Assembly (NCBI GenBank): GCA_028289375.1
Contig: JANQQK010000007.1
Coordinates: 62,001-126,000 of the forward strand
Direction: 5' to 3'
DNA from: Phycisphaerae bacterium
Lineage (GTDB): Bacteria; Planctomycetota; Phycisphaerae; UBA1845
DNA: 64,000 nt
The translations under genes and the position numbers were made by a program. This document shows, one piece after another, positions 9,148 through 18,064 of this stretch; position 1 is the first letter of the stretch, and every line of letters starts with the position of its first letter. The notes beneath the pieces are model-generated. The model was not told the DNA's origin and did no database searches. It saw nothing but the letters and a program-made list of their open reading frames with translations.

Positions 9148-10266
9148 ATGAATCGAAAGATCGCCGAGCGCATCTTGCGCGACGTTCTCCACCTTCCCAC
9201 CGCACCCTTCGCAGAGCATGCCGTCGTCGACTACATCCACGACTTTATCGCCCAGCGTTCCATGGTGAATTCCAAGGTCGACAAGGTCGGCAACATCCTC
9301 GTCCATTACAAACGCGGCGCGAAACGTGTTCGCCGCCCCGTCTGCTTCGCCGCGCACCTCGACCATCCGGGGTTCCGCGCCGTCAAGATGACCGACGACA
9401 AGACCCTCAAGGCTGAGTGGCATGGCGGCGTCGCAGCCAAGTACTTCGACAGCAACCGCATCAAGTTCCATTCAGGCGGTGACTGGATCAAGGGCCGCAT
9501 CAACAACGTCAAGACGCGCAAAGGGCGTCGCGGGCAACCCGTCGTCGACACCGTCACCGTCAACGTGAAAGAACCGGTCCACCCCGGCACACCCGGCATG
9601 TGGGACTTCCCCGATCCGGTCATCAAGAAAGGCTGCATCCACGCCCGCGCCTGCGACGACCTCGCCGGAGCATCGGCCATGCTCGCCAGCATCGATGACC
9701 TCGTGCGGCGAAAAGTAAACGGCGAAGCCTATTTCCTGTTCACGCGTGCCGAAGAGGTCGGATTCATCGGTGCCATGGCTGCGTGCAAAATGGGCACGAT
9801 CCCGAAAAAGTGCGTCGTCGTCGCCATCGAAACCAGCTCGCAACGCACCAACGCCCGCATCGGCGACGGCCCCATCCTTCGCGTCGGCGACAAATCGACA
9901 ACGTTCACCTCCAACGCCACTGCCTTCTGCGCATCCGTCGCGGACGACCTGGGCAAGAAGGACAGGTCATTTCACTACCAGCGACGACTGATGGACGGCG
10001 GCACCTGCGAGTCGAGCGCCTACTGCCATCTTGGATACGACGCCACCGGCATTTGCATCGCCCTCGGCAATTACCACAACGTCAACGACAATGGCAAGAA
10101 GCTCAGCCCCGAATACGTCAGCCTCGATGACTACGCGCAACTCGTGAAGTGGTTCGTCGCACTCGTCTCGACATCGCGGCGGTACGACGGCACCAACCCC
10201 GATTTTGACGCCTCATTGGTCGACCTGCAGAATCGCTACAACAAACTGCTGGATGCAACGAAATAG
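9148..10266 (+). CDS. M42/M20-type metallopeptidase
   Basis: A 372-residue dinuclear-zinc aminopeptidase-like protein of the M42 glutamyl-aminopeptidase group. Metal-site motifs appear in family order: AAHLDHPG (about residue 68-75), ARACDDLAG (bridging Asp near 171), TRAEEVGFIGA (general-base Glu pair near 202), VAIETS, GDKS and, near the end, the last His in LGNYHN. An inserted beta domain between the first His and the Asp carries the strand-rich PVVDTVTVNV segment, as expected. No signal peptide, so it is cytosolic and likely completes peptide turnover. It ends in a hairpin shared with the convergent gene. Confidence 0.85.
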   Translation: MNRKIAERILRDVLHLPTAPFAEHAVVDYIHDFIAQRSMVNSKVDKVGNILVHYKRGAKRVRRPVCFAAHLDHPGFRAVKMTDDKTLKAEWHGGVAAKYFDSNRIKFHSGGDWIKGRINNVKTRKGRRGQPVVDTVTVNVKEPVHPGTPGMWDFPDPVIKKGCIHARACDDLAGASAMLASIDDLVRRKVNGEAYFLFTRAEEVGFIGAMAACKMGTIPKKCVVVAIETSSQRTNARIGDGPILRVGDKSTTFTSNATAFCASVADDLGKKDRSFHYQRRLMDGGTCESSAYCHLGYDATGICIALGNYHNVNDNGKKLSPEYVSLDDYAQLVKWFVALVSTSRRYDGTNPDFDASLVDLQNRYNKLLDATK

Positions 10267-10294
10267 CCACCGGCGCTTGCAAGACGCCGGTGGC
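10266..10294. terminator. Hairpin between convergent genes
   Basis: Perfect 10-bp inverted repeat (10266-10275 and 10285-10294) with a 9-nt loop, beginning in the last base of the peptidase stop codon. The right side is followed by attggattcttt, a weak T tract. It sits between two genes that point towards each other and could end both transcripts. Confidence 0.6.
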
Positions 10295-10335
10295 ATTGGA
10301 TTCTTTGGTCGTTTCTTGAAGTCGCCGCTCAGACG

Positions 10336-12174
10336 CTAATCCGCTTGCGCCTGCTCGATCTCTCGTGGCTTGTAGTTCAACACGGTCCTGCTGTTCCACC
10401 GGCGACCGTCGAATTTCGTGACCGATGAGGAAGAGTTGAAGAAATCCAGTTCCGCCACGACAGGCCCAAGCTTGGCCATCATGCCGAAAATGGCCCGAAC
10501 GGGTTCTGCCCCCTCGCCCTGGATCATCATCGCCCCCATCATGCCCGTCATCGACATGGCCATCGCCATTTCCTGTCCCATCGTCGATAGGTCGGCAAAC
10601 GAAGCAGCCACGATGTCACCCGACATGGGCACCGCTTCATTCTTGAAGCGCTCGTTCTGACGGAAGGTCTCAGCGCCCTCCTTGCCCGCTTCGATGACCT
10701 TGTTCACATCACGCGGCCCCATGCCGATCATCAGCCATTCGTCGTGTACGCCGATCACCGGACGAACCTGCGCCATCATCATCATCGGATGCATCACCGA
10801 GTAGAAGCCCTCGGTCTCGATCTCGGCAACGGGGCTGATCATAAGCTGCGTCTCCTCGGCTTTTGCCTGCAAACGCTTCACGAATCCGTCGATCTTCTCC
10901 TTCGCCAGCTTTGCATCGCTCAACCGAACCATCAGCACCCCGCCGGCTTGCATGCCGACACCCGGAAGCGTCACCGACACCATCTCGCCGCTGATCCACG
11001 AGAGCACGTCGTTCTTCAGGTGGAAGTCGACACCGGCCTGCTTCTCTTCCCACTTGGCCAACCACTCTTTGCTGTCTTCGGGAAACTCGGTCTTGAGAAA
11101 ATCAATGACCATTTCGTACATGGCATTGAGATCCATGAACGTTGAACAGGTGAATCCCGTCGCATCCGCGGGGACGTACCGATCAAACTGCTTGAACGAC
11201 ATCCGCGGCATGATCGCCTTGGCGAATGGCTTGTTGGCGGCATCAGGCAGCAGCGTCACAACCTCGTTGCTGAACTCGCGCAGTCCTTCCGTTCGCATGG
11301 ACACGGTGATGTTGTCAATGACGTCAAGACGATCCATCGCGTGGGTGATGATGCGCTGAACATCGTTCGCATTCGCCATCTTCTCACCCTTGTTCTTCTT
11401 CATCCCATCGATGTCGCCGATCATGACGCGCATCTGTTCGAGCAACCGATGAATGCCGAAGTACATGATCATGTCTTCGGGCGTCTCAACGCCTGCAAGT
11501 GCCTTCGAAAACTCAGGCGTGTCGACAAACGCGGTGGCCTTCCCGTCACCTTTGAGCAACGGCTGCAACGAGGACACGCCTTCCGAACCCGTGCTGATAC
11601 CGACCAGCTCACCATGCTTGAACAACTCGATCACAAGCGGACCGTCGATGGCCATTCGCCAGACGTGTGTTCCGCCCATCTTCAACTCTTCAACCTTGAG
11701 TTTCTCATTCAGTTTCGCGAAGGAATTCAGCACCTCGGACAACGCCGACACATGCGCGTCCACCTGATCAGGCTCGCTGCGGAACAGCACCAGGTACTTC
11801 GGCATCGGGGCGCCCATCCGCTGCGAGAAGGCAATTTCCCTGGATCCCAATTTGGACCACGGCACCGCCCGCAACGCCGTCGAGATGGTGTCCCAGTGCC
11901 CCTGAAACGCCTCACGCTCGGATTCCGGGATGCTCTTGCGAATCAGGCTGCCAATGTCCTTGTCCAGCCCCGATTCCTTCAGACGATCAAACACATCCTG
12001 CCAATGGTCGCCGAGGTAATCCCGCTCAGGATTGTGCACGGCGTGCACCATGAACCACGAGTCCGCCGGCACGTACTTGCCAAGGGTGAAGCTCTTGGGA
12101 AGTTCGCCGCCAAAGACGGTCAGCGGACATGCTGCGAACGCAAAAACAAGCCATCGCCGTGAAATACGGTTCAT
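10336..12174 (-). CDS. Large exported protein, DUF3352-like, unknown function
   Basis: A 612-residue protein with a signal peptide (MNRISRRWLVFAFAACPLTV, cut after FGG). The body starts KYVPADSWFMVHAVHNP, and a second copy of this type of phrase occurs in the middle (DRYVPADATGFTCSTFMDL), suggesting two related halves, each beginning with a VPAD-x(n)-F segment. This resembles the DUF3352-type exported proteins of planctomycetes and cyanobacteria; that match is from memory. A Met-rich stretch near residues 540-565 (GQEMAMAMSMTGMMGAMMI) may be a membrane-interacting helix. Start chosen for AGGAG about 12 nt upstream and the signal peptide. Convergent with the M42 gene and divergent from mfd. 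Confidence 0.7.
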   Translation of the reverse strand: MNRISRRWLVFAFAACPLTVFGGELPKSFTLGKYVPADSWFMVHAVHNPERDYLGDHWQDVFDRLKESGLDKDIGSLIRKSIPESEREAFQGHWDTISTALRAVPWSKLGSREIAFSQRMGAPMPKYLVLFRSEPDQVDAHVSALSEVLNSFAKLNEKLKVEELKMGGTHVWRMAIDGPLVIELFKHGELVGISTGSEGVSSLQPLLKGDGKATAFVDTPEFSKALAGVETPEDMIMYFGIHRLLEQMRVMIGDIDGMKKNKGEKMANANDVQRIITHAMDRLDVIDNITVSMRTEGLREFSNEVVTLLPDAANKPFAKAIMPRMSFKQFDRYVPADATGFTCSTFMDLNAMYEMVIDFLKTEFPEDSKEWLAKWEEKQAGVDFHLKNDVLSWISGEMVSVTLPGVGMQAGGVLMVRLSDAKLAKEKIDGFVKRLQAKAEETQLMISPVAEIETEGFYSVMHPMMMMAQVRPVIGVHDEWLMIGMGPRDVNKVIEAGKEGAETFRQNERFKNEAVPMSGDIVAASFADLSTMGQEMAMAMSMTGMMGAMMIQGEGAEPVRAIFGMMAKLGPVVAELDFFNSSSSVTKFDGRRWNSRTVLNYKPREIEQAQAD

Positions 12175-12444
12175 GGAACAGGCTCCTTGAAATGTCTTGG
12201 GCAGGGCTTGCCCGCCCCGCGATTGCGACCCCATGCGACCTTCGGGGCGTCGTAACTTATTTCCAGATCGGACCTTTGTCAGGCGGTAAAGAATAGGTTT
12301 TCTTCGGCTTCAATGCCAGAAAACCGTTGTGGATACTTGTCCGATCTTGTCACTCACACTTGCATCGGCCCATCCGTCCTGCACATTCGCCACCACCGCG
12401 TACCAATCGGCCAGACATGGTTTCGCTCAATATCATCCCTGCGT

Positions 12445-15400
12445 ATGATCGATACCGTGAGCATGGTGGTCCCACAGATCACCGAGAACCCGGAATTCAT
12501 CCGGATGAAAAACCGACTGGACACCTCTCAAGGGGTTGTCGGGGTTTCCGGACTGTGGGGATCGTCTGCGCCGATACTGGCCGCCAACCTCGCCGAATCA
12601 TCCGACACGCCGCTGCTCTACATCTGTGCCCACCTCGACGAAGCCGACACGGTCGCCGATGACCTCCAAACGACCACGGGGCAACAGACCGCGATCCTGT
12701 CGGCCTGGGAGTTCGGCCCTGACGCCGGATCGGGCGGTGGGGAGATTCACGACGAGCGTCTCCAGCTTTGCACGCGCATCCGCCGCGACTGCCCGCCGAT
12801 CATCGTCGCACCCGTACAGGCGTTGATCCAATCCGTGCCGGATCAGGCCGCCATCGAGCGGAATACGCTGCACCTGCAGATCGACACCAAACACCAACCC
12901 GACGACATCGCCCAATGGCTGGTGGATCGCGGATTTGAACGCCTCGAACGGGTCGAATCTCCGGGCGACTTTGCCCTCCGCGGCGACATCCTCGACATTT
13001 ACGCCCCCGACCGAGAGAACCCGATCCGCCTCGAGTTCTTCGACGACCAACTCGAAGCCATCCGCGAATTCGACATCTTCACCCAACGTTCGCGCGTCTC
13101 ACTATCTTCCGCAAACATCACAGCCCTTCCGCATCGTCAGAAGCTCGACCGATCCGCGCTCACCAGTTTCCTGACCTACCTCCCGACCAACACGCGCATC
13201 CTGCTCGACCGGCCTGCAGATGTGCAGGAAATGGCACAGCAGTTCTGGAACCGCACCGATCGCCGCGAACAACTGATCCGGCCCGACGACCTGATGAAAT
13301 CGCTGGCTGCGTTCCTGCAGATTCACCTGACACGCATCGGGGCAGCCGTCGGTGGCGAAGGCGACGTTTTCCATTTCGACACGCGCTCGCTGACGCGGTT
13401 CGAGGGCAAGACCGACGCAGCCGTCCGCGAACTCTGCGCCGTCGCTCAGACGCACAGCGTGCTCGTCTACTGCCCCACCGAAGGGGAACGTTCGCGACTC
13501 CGCGAGATCATCACCGAAGCCAACCTGTCGATGCCCGACACGATTCAACTCAAGCTGGGCATCGTCCATCAGGGGTTTGAATGGTTCGACGGCAAGACGA
13601 TCGTCGTAGGCCATCACGAGATTTTCCACCGCACGCCGACACGCCGCATCCGCAAGACGCACGCAGCCAAGCCGATCGAGTCGGCGCTTGACCTCATCCC
13701 CGGCGACATCGTCGTGCACGTCGTCCACGGCATCGCGCGGTTCAAGGGCATGAAGATGATGGAGAAACCCGGCTCAAACAAAGCCGAGGAGTTCATCACG
13801 CTCGAATTCGCCGACAGCGTTCTGCTGCACGTGACCACGACGCAAATCGACCTGATTCAGAAATACATCGGCGCCGGAGGCATCAAACCGTCACTTTCCA
13901 AGCTCGGTGGCACGCGATGGAAGAAAACCAAGGACAAGGTGCAGGACGCCATATCCGAGTTGGCCGACACCCTGCTGCGTGTGCAGATCGAGCGCGAGCA
14001 GGGTGAGGGGAATTCGTATCCAACCGACACGCGCTGGCAGCGCGAATTTGAAGAGTCGTTCCCCTATGAAGACACCGAAGACCAGATCGTCGTTTCGGGC
14101 GAGATCAAAGGCGATCTGATCAAGCCGCGGCCGATGGACCGCCTCGTCTGCGGCGACGTCGGATTCGGGAAGACCGAGCTCGCGATTCGTGCCGCATTCA
14201 AGGTCGTCGAGTTTGGCAAGCAGGTGGCCGTGCTCGTGCCGACGACGATCCTGGCCGAGCAGCACGCCCGCACCTTTGCGAACCGATTGGCGGACTACCC
14301 GTTCGTGGTGGAGTGTCTTTCGCGGTTCAAGACAGCCGGCGATCAAAAGAAGGTCATCGAACGGGCCAAGAAGGGACAGGTCGACATTGTCATCGGTACG
14401 CATCGCCTATTGAGCAAGGATGTCGGATTCGCGGATCTGGGTTTGGTCATCATTGACGAGGAGCAGCGATTCGGCGTTGAGCACAAGGAACGACTCAAAC
14501 AAATGCGGGCGACGGTCGACGTCCTCTCGCTGTCGGCCACACCGATTCCGCGGACGCTGCACATGGCACTAGTCGGCCTGCGCGATGTCAGTGCGCTGCA
14601 GTCACCGCCCATGGACCGCCGTGCGATCGCGTCGCATGTGTCGCAGTTCAGCGCCGACGTCATCCGTGAGGCCATTCGCCGCGAACTCGCCCGCGAAGGG
14701 CAGGTCTACTTCCTCCACAATATCGTGCACAACATCGAAACCGTGGCTGACCGCATTCGCCAGCTCGTCCCCGAAGCCCGCGTGATCGTGGGCCACGGGC
14801 AGATGAAACAAGGCGAACTCGAGGGGGTCATGCGGAAGTTCATGAACAAGGAAGCCGACGTACTGGTCGCCACGACCATCATCGAGTCCGGCGTCGACAT
14901 TCCCAATGCCAACACCATCTTCATCAACAACGCCGATCGATTCGGATTGGCTGATTTGCACCAGCTTCGCGGTCGGGTGGGTCGATCGGTGCGTCGCGGG
15001 TATTGCTATTTCCTGCTGCCGGCTGATCGGACGGTTACGCCCAAAGCGGCGAAGCGTCTCAAAGCGATCGAGGAGTTCAGCGATCTGGGCGCCGGTTTCC
15101 GCATCGCCATGCGTGATCTGGAGATTCGCGGTGCGGGCAATCTTCTCGGGGCGGAACAGTCCGGGCACATCGCCGCCGTCGGATACGAAATGTACTGCCA
15201 ACTGCTCGAACGGGCCGTCAAACGCAAACGTCAAAAGCCAGACGCCGACACCGCCCCACCGGCCGCCCGAAAACGCAAACCGCAGCCGGCTGCCGTGGGT
15301 GCGGGTGGCAATGGTGATTCCGGTCAAGCAGATGAGAGGAACGGCGACGACGCGGTGGACGTGAACCTGTTGGCCGAGTTGCTCGATCAGACGAACGATC

Positions 15401-15831
15401 CGGAGTCTCGGCCGCACATCGAGTTGGAGGTGATCGCGCACATCCCAAGGGCGTACATCCCGGCGGAGCGGACGCGGATCGACCTTTATCGCCGCATCGC
15501 GTCGTGCACGACGCCGAAGGACCTGCAGCAGCTCGAAGAGGACATCCGCGATACGTTTGGCCCGTTCCCCGAGCCGGTCGGTAATCTGCTGCAGTTGGCG
15601 GAGCTTCGCATCCTCGCGGCCATCTGGGGCATCAGCAAGATCATCTTCAAGGAGCCTGACGTGGTGTTCACCGTGAGCAAGCTGGCCGACGTCGACCCTG
15701 TTTTCGCCAACGCCCCTGGTACGGCCCGCAGCCCCGACAAACACACCGTCCACCTCCGAATGCCCAAGAGCTACCTCGAATCGGCGACCCTGCTGCCTGT
15801 GCTTCGACGGTTGCTGACGAAGTCGATCTGA
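12445..15831 (+). CDS. mfd: Transcription-repair coupling factor Mfd
   Basis: Removes RNA polymerase stalled at DNA lesions and recruits UvrA. The N-terminal UvrB-like part (about 1-330) is followed by the RNA-polymerase-interaction domain (DLIPGDIVVHVVHGIARFKG), then the translocase core with Walker A CGDVGFGKTE, DEEQRFG and LSATPIPRTLHMAL, the TIIESGVDIPNANT and QLRGRVGRS helicase motifs, and a C-terminal TRCF domain. Between core and C-terminus lies a basic, Pro/Ala-rich linker of about 50 residues (near 927-975), longer than in typical Mfd. The ATG at 12445 gives 1128 residues; an earlier in-frame ATG at 12313 and a later one at 12463 are alternatives, and no strong ribosome site decides. 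Confidence 0.95.
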   Translation: MIDTVSMVVPQITENPEFIRMKNRLDTSQGVVGVSGLWGSSAPILAANLAESSDTPLLYICAHLDEADTVADDLQTTTGQQTAILSAWEFGPDAGSGGGEIHDERLQLCTRIRRDCPPIIVAPVQALIQSVPDQAAIERNTLHLQIDTKHQPDDIAQWLVDRGFERLERVESPGDFALRGDILDIYAPDRENPIRLEFFDDQLEAIREFDIFTQRSRVSLSSANITALPHRQKLDRSALTSFLTYLPTNTRILLDRPADVQEMAQQFWNRTDRREQLIRPDDLMKSLAAFLQIHLTRIGAAVGGEGDVFHFDTRSLTRFEGKTDAAVRELCAVAQTHSVLVYCPTEGERSRLREIITEANLSMPDTIQLKLGIVHQGFEWFDGKTIVVGHHEIFHRTPTRRIRKTHAAKPIESALDLIPGDIVVHVVHGIARFKGMKMMEKPGSNKAEEFITLEFADSVLLHVTTTQIDLIQKYIGAGGIKPSLSKLGGTRWKKTKDKVQDAISELADTLLRVQIEREQGEGNSYPTDTRWQREFEESFPYEDTEDQIVVSGEIKGDLIKPRPMDRLVCGDVGFGKTELAIRAAFKVVEFGKQVAVLVPTTILAEQHARTFANRLADYPFVVECLSRFKTAGDQKKVIERAKKGQVDIVIGTHRLLSKDVGFADLGLVIIDEEQRFGVEHKERLKQMRATVDVLSLSATPIPRTLHMALVGLRDVSALQSPPMDRRAIASHVSQFSADVIREAIRRELAREGQVYFLHNIVHNIETVADRIRQLVPEARVIVGHGQMKQGELEGVMRKFMNKEADVLVATTIIESGVDIPNANTIFINNADRFGLADLHQLRGRVGRSVRRGYCYFLLPADRTVTPKAAKRLKAIEEFSDLGAGFRIAMRDLEIRGAGNLLGAEQSGHIAAVGYEMYCQLLERAVKRKRQKPDADTAPPAARKRKPQPAAVGAGGNGDSGQADERNGDDAVDVNLLAELLDQTNDPESRPHIELEVIAHIPRAYIPAERTRIDLYRRIASCTTPKDLQQLEEDIRDTFGPFPEPVGNLLQLAELRILAAIWGISKIIFKEPDVVFTVSKLADVDPVFANAPGTARSPDKHTVHLRMPKSYLESATLLPVLRRLLTKSI

Positions 15832-15844
15832 TATACTCGATTCG

Positions 15845-16345
15845 ATGGCAACGGTGCTGTACTTCGTTCTTGCTCTCTGGTGTGCGTCAGCCGTCGCGAG
15901 TGGTGTCATCGGCTGGCGCAAGGGACAGCCGCTTTCCGGCTTACTTGCGGGGTTGTCATATGAACCTTATGGAATACTCGCGGCACGACACTGGTTTCCA
16001 ACGCGTATGTTCAGTAGGGGCTCCGCAAACTCGATTGCGCGTCTTAGGGAGTCGTGGACCACAACGCGGGTCGTCCCCGGCCTTTTTCTCTTGGTCCTTG
16101 CGGTTGCGTCTTTTGTTGCGATGTCCGAATCGCCAAACAACGTTCTCAAATCAGTTCTCACACCGGTTCCATGGTTCTCGTATTGGAGCGCCTGGTACCT
16201 GTTGTTCCACCCAAACTACACATATGAACCTGTTAACCGAGGGTACCCCTTTTGTGTGAATTGCGAATACAATCTCACGGGCAATGAGAGTGGCGTGTGT
16301 CCCGAGTGCGGGCAACGACTCGTTGAGGATGGCGACAAACCGTAA
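15845..16345 (+). CDS. Zinc-ribbon membrane protein, array copy 1
   Basis: A 166-residue protein: a TM helix, a G-[WR]-[RK]-G loop (IGWRKGQPLSG) leading into a second hydrophobic stretch with EPYGILAA, two more TM helices, then a C-terminal zinc ribbon with CVNCEYNLTGNESGVCPECG. It starts 13 nt after mfd. TATACT at 15832-15837, preceded by TTGCTG with a short 15-bp spacer, could start transcription right at the ATG, so this gene may be leaderless; no Shine-Dalgarno sequence is present. Function unknown. Copies 2, 3 and 4 follow immediately and a related pair lies at 55.2-56.2 kb. Confidence 0.8.
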   Translation: MATVLYFVLALWCASAVASGVIGWRKGQPLSGLLAGLSYEPYGILAARHWFPTRMFSRGSANSIARLRESWTTTRVVPGLFLLVLAVASFVAMSESPNNVLKSVLTPVPWFSYWSAWYLLFHPNYTYEPVNRGYPFCVNCEYNLTGNESGVCPECGQRLVEDGDKP

Positions 16346-16357
16346 ACTTCCAGTCTC

Positions 16358-16861
16358 ATGGATATCATCTACTACATCACAGCCGGTTGGTTCTGCTGCA
16401 TTCTTGCCAGTTCGCTGGTCGGCTGGCTTCGCGGACACTTCGTTGAAGGTTTTACCCTTGGGCTGGTCTTTGGGCCTTACGGGGTTTACGCCTCTGTTCG
16501 GGAGTTCGAGCGGTCCCGCGCGGAATCGACTATTCGCAGGCACATTCGCGGCACATGGCGACGACTTACGCCGATCCGACTCTGGGTTCTGATTCTGTCA
16601 ATACCCTCATTTTGCGCGTGTCTTTCTCCTTTCGGCAGGGACTTGCTTCAAGGCTTGCCCGCATTGGGATGGATGGTCCCGGTAGGTCTGTTGTGGGTCG
16701 GATTCATACCGATTCAGATGACATTGATCGAGTTCCTGAACGCCGAAGCGCAAAGATCACACCCAATCTGCCCGGAATGCGACTACAATCTCACAGGCAA
16801 TGAGAGTGGCGTGTGCCCCGAATGCGGGCAACGAATGGTCGTGGACAGCGAAGAACCGTAG
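16358..16861 (+). CDS. Zinc-ribbon membrane protein, array copy 2
   Basis: A 167-residue paralogue of the previous gene, 12 nt downstream. N-terminal helix with FCCILASSLVGWLRGH, then VEGFTLGLVFGPYG, two central TM helices, and the ribbon CPECDYNLTGNESGVCPECG near the C-terminus. At DNA level its first about 80 nt are nearly identical to copy 3 (from 16874), whereas the last part of its ribbon (acaatctcac then ggcaatgagagtggcgtgtg) matches copy 1. It is therefore a mosaic, pointing to recent tandem duplication with gene conversion. Role unknown; the ribbon is presumably on the cytoplasmic face, as no signal peptide other than TM1 is present. Confidence 0.8.
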   Translation: MDIIYYITAGWFCCILASSLVGWLRGHFVEGFTLGLVFGPYGVYASVREFERSRAESTIRRHIRGTWRRLTPIRLWVLILSIPSFCACLSPFGRDLLQGLPALGWMVPVGLLWVGFIPIQMTLIEFLNAEAQRSHPICPECDYNLTGNESGVCPECGQRMVVDSEEP

Positions 16862-16873
16862 TCTCCCAGTTCA

Positions 16874-17392
16874 ATGGATATCGTCTATTACATCACTTCC
16901 GGTTGGTTCTGCTGCATTCTCGCCAGTTCGCTGGTCGGTTGGCTTCGCGGTCACCTGGTTGAGGGGTTCGCGTTTGGAATTGTGTTCGGCCCGTTGGGCA
17001 TTCTGTTCTCGCTGAAGGAACTGCCCGAATCGAAAATCGAGAAGGGCCATCGCCGTTTCTGGCGACGCTGGCGGGCGAGTATGACGTGGAACCGCATCGC
17101 GATCGCGGCGACATTCGCAGCCATTTTCGTTCTCCTCCCCTACTTCAGAATCGCCATCCAACGGTCGCCGCTCGCCAACTTCTACATGTTGTTTTGGATG
17201 GGATCGTTCTACGGTGTTTGGTTCACGCTATTCCGCCCAGCGAGCACACCGCTTCTGCTCTTTCCCAAGGACCCAATCTGCCCGGAATGCGACTACAATC
17301 TCACTGGCAACACGACGGGCCGATGCCCGGAATGTGGACTTGAATTCGGTGAACTGGATGCACTGGTCTCAAAATGGTACCGTGAAGACTGA
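16874..17392 (+). CDS. Zinc-ribbon membrane protein, array copy 3
   Basis: A 172-residue paralogue, 12 nt after copy 2. It has the same N-terminal helix (VGWLRGHLVEGFAFGIVFGP), an Arg-rich loop (HRRFWRRWRA), two TM helices and the ribbon CPECDYNLTGNTTGRCPECG. A 33-nt block covering the first half of the ribbon (17272-17304) is identical to 16762-16794 in copy 2. Its own C-terminal tail continues past the ribbon (LEFGELDALVSKWYRED). No enzyme motif seen. Confidence 0.8.
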   Translation: MDIVYYITSGWFCCILASSLVGWLRGHLVEGFAFGIVFGPLGILFSLKELPESKIEKGHRRFWRRWRASMTWNRIAIAATFAAIFVLLPYFRIAIQRSPLANFYMLFWMGSFYGVWFTLFRPASTPLLLFPKDPICPECDYNLTGNTTGRCPECGLEFGELDALVSKWYRED

Positions 17393-17407
17393 TTCACCAT
17401 TCGTGCG

Positions 17408-17947
17408 ATGATCGACGAACGACAGTACTACATCTTCTTCGGGGGGTTCATGCTTCCAGCGATCGTATGTTTCGCTGTTGGCATACGTCGCGGAAAGTGG
17501 GCAGAGGGCTTGCTTCTCGCGGCCATACTCGGACCGCTCGGGCTGTTGATAGCCGCAGCATTCTGGGCAAAATCTACGAAGATTGGCACAAGACTCGTAC
17601 GCCCCAAAAACTGGTCCGCGTGGTCTGGCAACGAAGTCACATGGGGCTGTGCAATCATGGGGATCGGCGTGCTGGCCCTTCGAGCCTACCCGCTCTCTAC
17701 ATTTCGATTCATCACACAGACTCAGTTTCTGCTGGCCTCACTCTCTATCATCGGACTTGGGGCCGTATTCGCAGTCGTCGGCGTATGGAAGTCAGACAGC
17801 CAACGTGTTCCTATCGGCGAATTCTGCGCAAACTGCGACTACAACCTCGCCGGCAATACGTCGGGCGTCTGCCCGGAGTGCGGGGCGACCGTCGGCGAAA
17901 CGGCAAGTACCGAAAGTGACCATCCGCCGAACGCACCGCGACGATGA
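17408..17947 (+). CDS. Zinc-ribbon membrane protein, array copy 4
   Basis: A 179-residue, more diverged member starting 15 nt after copy 3. It keeps the layout: TM1, GIRRGKWAEGLLLAAILGPLG, two further TM helices near 75-95 and 105-127, and the ribbon CANCDYNLAGNTSGVCPECG, then a polar tail. Conservation of the RG-x(3)-EG-x(3)-A/G-x(3)-GPxG segment in copies 2-4 shows that the N-terminal half is a family feature, not just hydrophobic filler. Last gene of the array. Confidence 0.8.
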   Translation: MIDERQYYIFFGGFMLPAIVCFAVGIRRGKWAEGLLLAAILGPLGLLIAAAFWAKSTKIGTRLVRPKNWSAWSGNEVTWGCAIMGIGVLALRAYPLSTFRFITQTQFLLASLSIIGLGAVFAVVGVWKSDSQRVPIGEFCANCDYNLAGNTSGVCPECGATVGETASTESDHPPNAPRR

Positions 17948-18010
17948 CCGACGCTCCGAAACGCACACAGCGCGTGTCACGCCCAGCCGATTCAAATCTT
18001 GTACACTGGT

Positions 18011-18016
18011 TATAAT
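18011..18016 (+). promoter_or_regulatory. TATAAT -10 element upstream of 18065
   Basis: Perfect TATAAT 49 nt before the ATG at 18065. No good -35 hexamer is found at 16-18 bp (closest is gattca-like sequence around 17989-17994), so an activator or an alternative start signal may be involved. Confidence 0.4.
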
Positions 18017-18064
18017 CGCTCCACACCGCCCTCTCCGATTAGAATCCCGCCGCAGGAGGCAGCC

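Noticed and set aside
12431..12436. TATCAT just before the mfd start, suggesting a leaderless mfd
   Set aside because: No matching -35 hexamer; the mfd start itself is not settled.
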